Below the pieces are notes generated by a model that worked only from the letters and a program-made list of their open reading frames with translations, was not told where the DNA came from and searched no databases. Below are positions 7,430 through 14,180 of a stretch of 17,593 nucleotides of DNA, one piece after another. This DNA is from CAYXDO01 sp964463485 (GTDB lineage: Bacteria > Myxococcota > Kuafuiibacteriia > Kuafuiibacteriales > Kuafuiibacteriaceae), in the NCBI GenBank assembly GCA_964463485.1, contig CAYXDO010000209.1, forward strand, positions 1 through 17,593, written 5' to 3'. Every line of letters starts with the position of its first letter. Position 1 is the stretch's first letter. Position numbers and translations under genes: made by a program.

Positions 7430-7722
7430 TTCTCGCTCGAGCAGTGAGGATCGCCATAAGTCGGAGCTTCGGAACGAGCTCCGCGGAGGTTCGAGGCAGC
7501 GTATCGTCGTGGTCGGAGCCATCGACCAGGTTCGGCAAGTCGCACTCGGTGACCAACTCACGCACTCTCCCCTCCGATCCTGCCCTGACTCCGGACTTGG
7601 GCGTAGGTTCGGATTCGAGGCGCGGAGCCCACGCCGCGTTGGAGTTTCATCACGCATGGTCGATGGCGCTTCAGAGCGGCGAGGCTCTTGACGAACGGCT
7701 CCCGGTCTCGGTTCTTGGAGAG

Positions 7723-8346
7723 ATGTCGAAGTGCGAGTTCTTCTACGACTTCTCGAGTCCGTTTTCGTATTTGGGGGCCACGCAGGTCGAGCGGATCACC
7801 GCCGGCCACGAGCTCGTGTGGAAGCCGATGTTGTTGGGTGCGCTCTTCAGCTCGATCGGCTCACCGATCGTGCCGCTCGCCACGTGGCCGGAGACCAAGG
7901 CGCGCCATGCGTTGTATGACGCGTATCGCTGGGCGGACCACTGGGGCGTGCGATTCCAGTGGCCGAAGAAGTTTCCGCAGAAGACCGTGACGTCGTTGCG
8001 CGCGGCCCTCGCGGTCGAGCCAGCGCGAATCGGAGCCGTGTCGCTGGGCTTCTTCGAGGCGATGTGGGTTCACGATCAGGACCTCGAAGACGACACCGTG
8101 GTCGCGGCTGTGTTGAGGGCTCGCGGGCTCGACGCAGACGCGATCCTCGCCGAGACCAAGACGGCCGTAGGTAAGCAGCGGCTCTTCGCGACGACCGAGG
8201 AAGCGGGCCGCCGAGGGATCCCGGGCGCTCCTGCGTTCATCGTCGACGAACAGATTTTTTGGGGCCAGGACCGCCTGCACTTCGTGCAGAAAGCGTTGGA
8301 AGGGTGGCGCCCGAAGCTCCCGATCGACTTGGCTACGCCCCGCTGA
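7723..8346 (+). CDS. DsbA-family kappa-GST/2-hydroxychromene-2-carboxylate isomerase-like protein
   Basis: This 207-aa protein has the layout of the kappa glutathione-transferase/HCCA isomerase group in the thioredoxin-fold DsbA family. The N-terminus CEFFYDFSSPFSYLG carries the Ser-Pro-aromatic-Ser motif, with S12 in the position of the glutathione-contacting serine. A helical insert follows (about residues 40-150), and the C-terminal GIPGAPAFIVDEQIFWGQDRL contains the cis-Pro region and the family's FWGQDRL ending. The length is typical (about 200 aa). I chose the ATG at 7723 because GGAG lies just upstream; the open frame before it crosses relic DNA. Members isomerise glutathione adducts of aromatic or quinone-methide compounds, so a detoxification or aromatic catabolism role is likely, but no pathway genes are near. 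It appears to be a single-gene unit. Confidence 0.9.
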   Translation: MSKCEFFYDFSSPFSYLGATQVERITAGHELVWKPMLLGALFSSIGSPIVPLATWPETKARHALYDAYRWADHWGVRFQWPKKFPQKTVTSLRAALAVEPARIGAVSLGFFEAMWVHDQDLEDDTVVAAVLRARGLDADAILAETKTAVGKQRLFATTEEAGRRGIPGAPAFIVDEQIFWGQDRLHFVQKALEGWRPKLPIDLATPR

Positions 8347-8373
8347 GCACACGTACACGTCCCCAGAAGTTCG

Positions 8374-8489
8374 TGACCAGGCTGAAACCACAGAGGACGC
8401 ACAGAGAAGACGCGAGGAATTGCTCATTCCGTCATCTGTGTGCTCTGTGGGCCTCGGCTCTGTGCTCTCTGTGGTTTCTCCCGTGGTCA
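8374..8489. repeat. CCACAGAG-type inverted repeat
   Basis: The left arm (8374-8406) reads TGACCA, then GAAACCACAGAG, then CACAGAG. The right arm (8458-8489) is its near-perfect reverse complement, and a further TCTGTGTGCTCTGTGG copy lies inside (8435-8450). The element sits in the 223-bp gap between two plus-strand genes. From memory, CCACAGAG/CACAGAG palindromes of this kind are scattered in many bacterial genomes. It could also act as a transcript hairpin, but there is no U-tract. Confidence 0.8.
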
Positions 8490-8569
8490 GGGACCTGTAC
8501 TGAGCTGAGATCGCCGGCACAGGCTTTATTCCGCGTGCAACCGATGTCTAGATAGCGGCCGAGCCAACC

Positions 8570-11104
8570 ATGGGATCTACCGCACTCCTCCTCACCCTCT
8601 TAGCCATGCCGCCTCCGCCCGAGGCGCTCGTGAAGCCCGGCGGCGGAGTCGTGAACGTCAAGGTCCGGCGCATCGGCCAGCTCGAGATCATCGACACGGC
8701 GGCGCCTCCGCCGGCCATAGCGTTGCGCGGCAAACATCGCTTGCTCGCGGTTCTGATCGAGGCGAACGACTCACCCTGGCCCAAGTCTGGGTTCGATCGA
8801 TCGCGATTCCAGGAGATGCTCTTTGCCAAGGGCACCGCCTCGCTTCGTGAGTACTACCGAGAGAACAGCTACGGAGCCTTCGAAGTCACCGGCGAGGTGA
8901 TCGGGCCGCTCAAGGTCGACGTCAATCTCTCCGATTTCACGTATCAGCCTGGGTCGGCGAGCGACGCCATTCACGACCTCGTCTCCGGCATTTTTCGGGC
9001 GGCGCTCGAGCGCGTGGAGCCCTCGAAGTTCGATACTCACGATTTGCGCGGACGACCCGGATCGGACGGGTTCATCGATCACTTCGTCATCGTCTATGCC
9101 GAGCGTTCGGGCCAGCCGATGGGCTTTCAGCCGATTTGGCCCCACCGCGGGACGATCGACGTGGACGGGGGGAAGGCCAAGCTCGCAAGTTATTTGATCC
9201 TCAATCACGGCGCGCCGCTCGGAGTGTATACTCATGAGTTTGGGCACGACCTCGGCCTCCCCGACTTGTACGACCGAGACAACACGAGCCATGGCGTCGG
9301 GGCTTGGTGTCTGATGGCCTCCGGGAGCTGGGGTGGGGGCGGGGAGCGGCCCTATCATCTTTCGGCCTGGGCCAAAGCGCGCCTGGGCTGGATCACGCCG
9401 ACGATCGTGTCGAAGTCGGCGAGCGGAATTCGGGTGCCGTCCGCGTCGGAGAAGCCGTTTGCGCTCAAAATTCCGATCGGCGCGGTGGACTCCACGGAGT
9501 ATTTCTTGCTCGAGAACCGTCGGCGAGTGGGTTTCGACTCCTTGCTGCCCACGGACGGCATCGTCATGTGGCACATCGACGAGCTCGTGGGGCACAACGA
9601 CGACGAGAAGAGAAAGATGGTCGACGTCGCGGAGGCGACGAAGGTCCAGGACTTGGATTTCATCGAGCAGGGTCGCTTTCCCGAGTATGCTCCAGACGTA
9701 TTCAGCGCCTCGGGGCAGGCGGTGTTCGATGACGCGACGAATCCTTCGGCGAGGTCGAACGGAGGTGAGCCGACTCAGATCAGAGTTCGTGTGACCACCG
9801 CGCCGGGTCGAGAGATGCGCGTCGACGTCGAGCGTCCTGAGATCTGGAACCCCGGCGGAGTTCCGTTCGTGATGGAGCGAGATGGCTGGCAGTACGGTCG
9901 ATTTTCGACGGTGCCGACGGGAGTCGGATCGGAGGCGTTGGTCTCGCTCGAGGCCACGCCGGGCGGGTTTTTGGTTTTTGGCGCCGAAGTCTTCGTTTCG
10001 GGCGCGCCGAATGCTCGGGGCAGGGCTACGGTTCGTTTGTACTCGGACGACAGCGGCAAGCCAGGCAAGATATTGATCGAGAAGGCGGCCGCGCTCGAGA
10101 CGGGCGCGGAAGGCTTCGCGTGGGTCAAGGTCAGGCTCGCGACCGAGAAGGGGGGCGAAGGCCTCGCTTCACTCAGCGCCGTGAAGCTCGCGTCGGCCCA
10201 AACCGTTTGGGTCGGTGTCACGAACGACGAAGGAAATCTCTACGCATCGCTGAATCCGGCGAGCATCTCCAAGACCGCGCGATTCCGCCAGAACTCCAAG
10301 GCGAAATTGTCGACTGAGTTCAATTTTTCGACGGGTCGTGAGGCGGTGATGGACTACGTGATTCGTCTTCAGGGATTCGGGTACGTCGACGGGTCTGCGT
10401 TCCCGGAGCCACGAGCGGGCGAAGACGATCCGGTCGTGGTGGCCATGAGAGTTGCGGATCGAGATCTCGACGGAGGACGCAAAGAACAAGCCTTGGCGAG
10501 CTATGAGCGACTTCTCCCGCAGATGGAGCAAGACGCGCGCAAGTATGAGGCTTGGATTCCGACCTTGGTCAACTCCATCGGCGTGGCCGCTTACGAGCTC
10601 GGACGGTTCGAGCTCGCCCGCGATCGGTTTCAGCAATCTCTCTTACGGGCTCAGGCGGTTCGCGACGCACCGTCGGAGGCCGACGTGCTGGAGAACCTCT
10701 GCGAGACTCACTTTGCGAGCAAGGCTTTTTCGGAGGCGCGCAACGCGTGTGATCGGGGCCGAATCGTGAACGAGAAGCTGGGACGCCCCGATCGTTTGGT
10801 CGAGAACCACTATTGGTTCGCCCGATCGGTGGCGTCGCTCGAGCATCCGGACCAGACCGTGGTAAGCTCGGCGCTCGACAAGGCTCTGGCCAGCGCCAAG
10901 AAAGCGTTCGAGAAGCTTCCGAGTGAGCTTCGGGAGTGGGAGGAGCGAATTCAGAAGGCGAGGGCGGGCGAGGCCAAGGAACCGCCGAAGCCCAAGGAGC
11001 GTCCGGACGAGAAAGGCCCGCGCCACAAGACGAAGACCACGGACCTCTTGCAGTTCCTCATGGAGGACATGGAGGACGTCAGCGAGCCCGCCGACGTGAA
11101 GTGA
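8570..11104 (+). CDS. M6-like zinc metallopeptidase with C-terminal TPR region
   Basis: This 844-aa protein begins with a short hydrophobic stretch (MGSTALLLTLLAM) that may be a signal peptide. Residues about 55-330 match the M6 (immune inhibitor A-like) peptidase domain: KHRLLAVLIEAND, FDRSRFQEMLFAKG, SLREYYRENSYG, then HEFGHDLGLPDLYD with H222 and H226 as zinc ligands and E223 as general base, followed by a Met-turn CLMASGSW (M249) and a YFLLENR segment. Residues about 420-610 look beta-rich. Residues about 620-780 look like tetratricopeptide helices (QALASYERLLPQ, AAYELGRFELARDRFQQSLLRA, KAFSEARNACDRG). The tail is Lys/Pro/Glu-rich. The ATG at 8570 follows in-frame stops but lacks a clear RBS. 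Three lipoprotein genes follow closely. A secreted protease is likely; the TPR extension is unusual for M6. Confidence 0.9.
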   Translation: MGSTALLLTLLAMPPPPEALVKPGGGVVNVKVRRIGQLEIIDTAAPPPAIALRGKHRLLAVLIEANDSPWPKSGFDRSRFQEMLFAKGTASLREYYRENSYGAFEVTGEVIGPLKVDVNLSDFTYQPGSASDAIHDLVSGIFRAALERVEPSKFDTHDLRGRPGSDGFIDHFVIVYAERSGQPMGFQPIWPHRGTIDVDGGKAKLASYLILNHGAPLGVYTHEFGHDLGLPDLYDRDNTSHGVGAWCLMASGSWGGGGERPYHLSAWAKARLGWITPTIVSKSASGIRVPSASEKPFALKIPIGAVDSTEYFLLENRRRVGFDSLLPTDGIVMWHIDELVGHNDDEKRKMVDVAEATKVQDLDFIEQGRFPEYAPDVFSASGQAVFDDATNPSARSNGGEPTQIRVRVTTAPGREMRVDVERPEIWNPGGVPFVMERDGWQYGRFSTVPTGVGSEALVSLEATPGGFLVFGAEVFVSGAPNARGRATVRLYSDDSGKPGKILIEKAAALETGAEGFAWVKVRLATEKGGEGLASLSAVKLASAQTVWVGVTNDEGNLYASLNPASISKTARFRQNSKAKLSTEFNFSTGREAVMDYVIRLQGFGYVDGSAFPEPRAGEDDPVVVAMRVADRDLDGGRKEQALASYERLLPQMEQDARKYEAWIPTLVNSIGVAAYELGRFELARDRFQQSLLRAQAVRDAPSEADVLENLCETHFASKAFSEARNACDRGRIVNEKLGRPDRLVENHYWFARSVASLEHPDQTVVSSALDKALASAKKAFEKLPSELREWEERIQKARAGEAKEPPKPKERPDEKGPRHKTKTTDLLQFLMEDMEDVSEPADVK

Positions 11105-11117
11105 GAGCCCGCGCGAA

Positions 11118-11645
11118 GTGAGAGCCGCTCTGCTGTTGATGCTCTCGGCTTGTGGCGAGGCTCGGCCGGTCGACTGCGGGGAGCCTCCGGTCGCGCCGCT
11201 TCCCATGACCGAAGCGAGGGCCCGCGAGCTCGGCTACTCGGACGGTCCCGCCCTCGCGGTCTCCGCTTCAATGATACTCGGCGATTGTCGCCCGGCGATC
11301 GAGGAACCCGACCCAGATTCCTGTTCCCGCGCCGACCTCGCCTGTAGTCACGAGAGCATCGCCGCGTTGATCCAGGTGTTGCCGACGTCGCAGAGCCTTC
11401 GGCACGCCGAGGAGTGCAACACGAGCTTTCGAGTGGACGAGCTCCGAACCGCCACCGTCGCGTTCACAAGAGCGAGTAGCGACGGCGGCGCGTGGCTGGC
11501 TCTGCTGCCAGACTGGTACGTGGTCGTGCTGTCCGCGGACGGCCGTTGCGCAGCCTGCGGGGGGCCTGGTGAAAGCTGCCTCATGCTCTTGGAGCACGAC
11601 CGGCTCACCGTGCGCGACCTCGTCCTCGACCTTGCGGAGCACTAG
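11118..11645 (+). CDS. Small lipoprotein of unknown function
   Basis: From the GTG at 11118 this is a 175-aa protein beginning MRAALLLMLSACGEA, a very short signal ending in the lipobox LSAC with C12 as lipid-bearing Cys. The rest has about nine further Cys residues in spaced pairs (for example DSCSRADLAC and CAACGGPGESC), suggesting disulfides. I recognise no domain. The start is 13 bp after the peptidase stop, and the bases GTGAGAGCC occur both right at that stop and at this start. Its position suggests co-transcription with the peptidase gene. Composition is ordinary for the region. Confidence 0.7.
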   Translation: MRAALLLMLSACGEARPVDCGEPPVAPLPMTEARARELGYSDGPALAVSASMILGDCRPAIEEPDPDSCSRADLACSHESIAALIQVLPTSQSLRHAEECNTSFRVDELRTATVAFTRASSDGGAWLALLPDWYVVVLSADGRCAACGGPGESCLMLLEHDRLTVRDLVLDLAEH

Positions 11646-11739
11646 CTCCACCGTAAGCGCGTGGCCGAGCACCGTGAGCGAGTCCATCCAAACTCTGCCT
11701 TGCCTTAATCGTGCGCGCTCGGCAGGAACCAGGCGCGAG

Positions 11740-12624
11740 ATGAAACGAAGAACGCCCCATCCGATCACGTCCGCTTTCGCAGCGGTATCCTTGTCGCTTG
11801 CGAGCTGCGGCATCCCCCAGGAGGAGCACGACAAGGCCCTAGCCGATCAGAAGGCCGCCTACGACGCGAAGATGGCGGAGGCCCAGCAGAAGCTGACCGA
11901 CAGCGAGGCGAGCTCCTCGAAAAAAGGTACTCAGGTCGACGAGCTTCAAAAGGAGGTCACTCGCCTGGGCGGCGACTTGACCAAAGTCATGGCCGCCGCC
12001 GAGTCGCTGGAGGCCGAGAAGCGCAACCTCGCCGGTGAGGTCGGGAAGGCGCAAACTCAGCTCGCTTCGACGCAGAAGAACCTCGAGGCAACTCAGGACG
12101 AGCTCAATCAACTAAGGAAGCAACGCGAACAAGCCGAAAAGATGGCCTCGGCCTTTCGACAGCTCGCCACTCAGCTCAAGTCGATGATCGACTCCGGAAA
12201 GCTCTCCGTGGCCGTTCGTAAAGGACGCATGACCGTCAACCTCCCGGACGACATCCTGTTCCCCTCGGGCAGCGCGGAGCTGAAGAAAGAGGGCGTCGCG
12301 GCGTTGAACGACGTGGCCACCGTGCTCAAGCAACAGACCGAGCGAGACTTCCTGGTCTCCGGGCACACCGACGACGTCCCGATCAAGAAGGGCGGAAAGT
12401 TCCAATCGAACTGGGATTTGTCCACCGCTCGCGCGGTCACCGTGGTGAAGCTTCTGACCGAAGCCGGCGTAGACGCAGCTCACGTGGCCGCCGCGGGCTT
12501 CGCGCATTTCGATCCGGTCAAGCCCAACGACTCCAAGGAGAACAAGGCCAAGAATCGCAGAATCGAGATCATCTTGATGCCGCGGATCGACGAGCTGCCG
12601 GTGATTCCGGAGATGGGCGGCTGA
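11740..12624 (+). CDS. OmpA-family lipoprotein with N-terminal coiled coil
   Basis: From the ATG at 11740 the protein is 294 aa. Its signal ends in the lipobox LASC (C23). Residues about 30-140 form a long Lys/Glu/Ala/Gln-rich coiled coil. The C-terminal half is an OmpA/MotB peptidoglycan-binding domain: DDILFPSGSAELKKEG, LVSGHTDDVPI, SNWDLSTARAVTVVKLL, AAGFAHFDPV and NKAKNRRIEI. The Asp of the HTDD motif and the NRRIEI arginine are in place for binding diaminopimelate. The family tethers the outer membrane to the cell wall; this protein would be anchored in a membrane by lipid with the domain reaching peptidoglycan. The frame is open further upstream, but that part overlaps the preceding gene and the lipobox fixes the start. 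The next gene begins directly after its stop. Confidence 0.92.
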   Translation: MKRRTPHPITSAFAAVSLSLASCGIPQEEHDKALADQKAAYDAKMAEAQQKLTDSEASSSKKGTQVDELQKEVTRLGGDLTKVMAAAESLEAEKRNLAGEVGKAQTQLASTQKNLEATQDELNQLRKQREQAEKMASAFRQLATQLKSMIDSGKLSVAVRKGRMTVNLPDDILFPSGSAELKKEGVAALNDVATVLKQQTERDFLVSGHTDDVPIKKGGKFQSNWDLSTARAVTVVKLLTEAGVDAAHVAAAGFAHFDPVKPNDSKENKAKNRRIEIILMPRIDELPVIPEMGG

Positions 12625-13212
12625 GTGTTTCAGAACGCGAACCCATTGGGGCGGTCTCTCGGGCTCGGCGTCGCTGCGGCCCTGGCGTGGCTTTCCGCGT
12701 GCCTGCCGAACCCCCAGTCCGTCAACGAGCGGCGGGAGAGCTTCGACCGCAAGGGCCTCGTCGGCTCGGTGATCTTGGACCGGCTTCCGACGAACGCTAC
12801 CGCCGTGAACGCGGTCTTCGGGGAGCGCATCGAGTTGGTGGGTGTGTCGACCGACCCACCGGCACCCAAGCGCGGAGACAACGTGGAGATCACGTTTTAT
12901 TGGTCCGTCCAGAAGCCGGTCGATGAAGACTACATGGTCTTTGTGCACGGGGATGCCATCGAGGGACAGGCGCGGCGGATTCACGGCGATCACTTCCCGG
13001 CCAAGGGAAAGTATGGGACCGACGTGTGGAAACCGGGAGAGGTCGTAGCGGACACGTTCACCGTTTCGATCGAGAGTGACTACGGTCCGCGTCAGCTCGG
13101 CATTTTCACGGGACTGTACAAAGGCGACTATCGAGTGCCCCTGACGAATAAAGGGAGCGGAGTCTCCGACGCCGAGAATCGATCGCGCCCGCTGGTGATC
13201 ACCTTTCCGTAG
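12625..13212 (+). CDS. Lipoprotein with a beta-sandwich-like domain
   Basis: The GTG at 12625 follows the OmpA-family stop with no gap, and GGCGG lies a few bases upstream. The 195-aa product has a signal peptide with the lipobox LSAC (C26). The mature part contains DNVEITFYWSVQKPVDEDYMVFVHGD, then HGDHFPAKGKYGTDVWKPGEVVAD and LGIFTGLYKGDYRVPL. From memory this YW...DYxVFVH...WKPGEVVxD...GLY pattern occurs in beta-sandwich domains attached to some membrane glycosyltransferases and in stand-alone exported proteins; its function is not established. Tight coupling to the OmpA-family gene suggests they act together at the envelope. It converges on a coiled-coil gene 29 bp downstream. Confidence 0.82.
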   Translation: MFQNANPLGRSLGLGVAAALAWLSACLPNPQSVNERRESFDRKGLVGSVILDRLPTNATAVNAVFGERIELVGVSTDPPAPKRGDNVEITFYWSVQKPVDEDYMVFVHGDAIEGQARRIHGDHFPAKGKYGTDVWKPGEVVADTFTVSIESDYGPRQLGIFTGLYKGDYRVPLTNKGSGVSDAENRSRPLVITFP

Positions 13213-13241
13213 CGCGACCCGCTGCCGACAGGGCGGAGCGA

Positions 13242-13685
13242 CTATCGAGCTTTGCGCTGCCGACGGCCAGACTCGAGGTTCTGGATGCGCTGGCGGTCCC
13301 GTTGCAACTCTCTGAGGAGCGCATCGGAGCGTTTCTGTGTTTGATCTGCACGTCGTTCGATCAACTCGAATCGACGGTCCGCACGATCGTTGTCTCTCCG
13401 GAGCTCCGCGTTGATTTGGTGCTGCTCTACGTTGAACTGGCGCTGCTCCGCGTTGAACTGGCGCTGCTCCGCGTTGAACTGGCGCTGCTCCGCGTTGGTT
13501 TGGCGCTGTTCCTCGATGAACCTCTCCATGCGGAGGTTGCTCTGCCGCTGCTCCGTGACGAACTGCGCAATGCCCGCCGTGAGCGCGTGGACGAGCTCCC
13601 GGGTGTCGTCGACCTTGCGCTCCACGCGATCGAGCCGCGCCTCGCCGTTCGATCCGCCCGACGCGCCGCCGTCCTTCTTGGCCAT
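13242..13685 (-). CDS. Coiled-coil protein with heptad EQRQFNA repeats
   Basis: From the ATG at 13685 (minus strand) this is a 147-aa charged, helical protein beginning MAKKDGGASGG. It has no signal peptide. After LDRVERKVDDTRELVHAL it holds EQRQ-type heptads (EEQRQTNA, EQRQFNA three times over, EQHQINA), then an Arg/Asp/Glu-rich helix to the end. The 7-residue period fits a coiled coil exactly. A second in-frame ATG lies five codons upstream, neither with a strong RBS. Proteins of this sort are common and have no assigned role; a structural or oligomerising function is all I would infer. Divergent from the next plus-strand gene, with 143 bp between them. Confidence 0.72.
   Translation of the reverse strand: MAKKDGGASGGSNGEARLDRVERKVDDTRELVHALTAGIAQFVTEQRQSNLRMERFIEEQRQTNAEQRQFNAEQRQFNAEQRQFNVEQHQINAELRRDNDRADRRFELIERRADQTQKRSDALLRELQRDRQRIQNLESGRRQRKAR
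13410..13514 (-). repeat. 21-bp tandem repeat inside the coiled-coil gene
   Basis: Five units of 21 bp lie end to end. The central three (13431-13493) are identical and code EQRQFNA-type heptads on the minus strand; the outer two carry changes. The identity at synonymous sites points to recent duplication or slippage, so length may vary between strains. Confidence 0.92.
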
Positions 13686-13828
13686 GGTCCAGGATAACAT
13701 GCGCTCGCGATCCGCCACCAGCATGAGCCACGGCGGCACGGGACCGACGGCGCCATGGACCCTGCGAATTCGCGAGCACGTGGCGAAGCAGAGTGACTGA
13801 CCGGCTCGGACCGTGAGAGACTCCGGCC

Positions 13829-14128
13829 ATGAGCACTCCCAAGGTTGGACGCGCCGTTGCCCCTTCGAAAGGCGTTCCGGTTCAGAAGACCGCCGCGGCA
13901 CCGAAGACGAGCTTCGCCGAGACCCTCGCCGCCAAGCGGGCTCCGAAGAAGGCCGTCGCTGCTACCGAGGCGAGCACCGGTGAGGCGGCGGCCGCTCCCG
14001 ACGATCCTCGCAGGCAGGCAGTCATGGACAAGCTCAGCCAGAGTCTGCTCGCGTCGGCGCTTGGCGTCTCCAAGGAAAAGAAGCTCGATCAGGACAAAGC
14101 GACAGGTGGCTTGGAAGGGGACGAGTAG
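13829..14128 (+). CDS. Small charged protein of unknown function
   Basis: The 99-aa product starts MSTPKVGRAV at the ATG at 13829. It is rich in Ala, Lys and Pro, with a low-complexity N-terminal half that looks disordered and a short predicted helix (RQAVMDKLSQSLLASALGV) before a charged end. There is no signal peptide. A GAGAG about 10 bases upstream may be the RBS. It overlaps no better candidate and its codon pattern looks like the neighbours. A GC-rich hairpin follows its stop. I recognise no family. Confidence 0.6.
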   Translation: MSTPKVGRAVAPSKGVPVQKTAAAPKTSFAETLAAKRAPKKAVAATEASTGEAAAAPDDPRRQAVMDKLSQSLLASALGVSKEKKLDQDKATGGLEGDE

Positions 14129-14132
14129 GCCG

Positions 14133-14156
14133 AGGCGCGGCCGACGGGCCGCGCCT
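14133..14156 (+). terminator. GC-rich hairpin after the 99-aa gene
   Basis: AGGCGCGGCC (14133-14142) and GGCCGCGCCT (14147-14156) form ten perfect pairs around a 4-base loop, five bases after the stop of the 99-aa gene. Only two T residues follow, so it is a weak intrinsic terminator or an attenuating hairpin ahead of the 670-aa gene. Confidence 0.5.
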
Positions 14157-14180
14157 TGCGGCCCGAAGCCTGCCGTCGTC

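Larger units (their letters stand above)
7160..7722. other. Gene-poor interval of Uma2-type relics and short repeats
   Basis: No intact gene is supported here. The minus strand holds two start-end copies of the Uma2 repeat (7163-7229, 7344-7429), a C-terminal relic ending at 7249, and a short duplicated motif, ATCGTCGTGGTCGGA, at 7230-7244 and 7503-7517. From about 7530 to 7715 I see nothing recognisable apart from the RBS of the next gene (GGAG near 7716). Confidence 0.7.

Noticed and set aside
7444..7722. N-terminal extension of the isomerase-like protein
   Set aside because: It crosses relic DNA, and the ATG at 7723 has a GGAG and begins the conserved fold directly.
8374..8489. Intrinsic terminator for the isomerase-like gene
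   Set aside because: The arms are long and separated by about 50 bases, with no T-run after them; a dispersed repeat fits better.
12112..13842. Minus-strand frame of 576 codons opposite the OmpA-family and lipoprotein genes
   Set aside because: It covers two well-supported plus-strand genes and reads the coiled-coil repeat out of frame as AAPVQRG units; no domain is visible.
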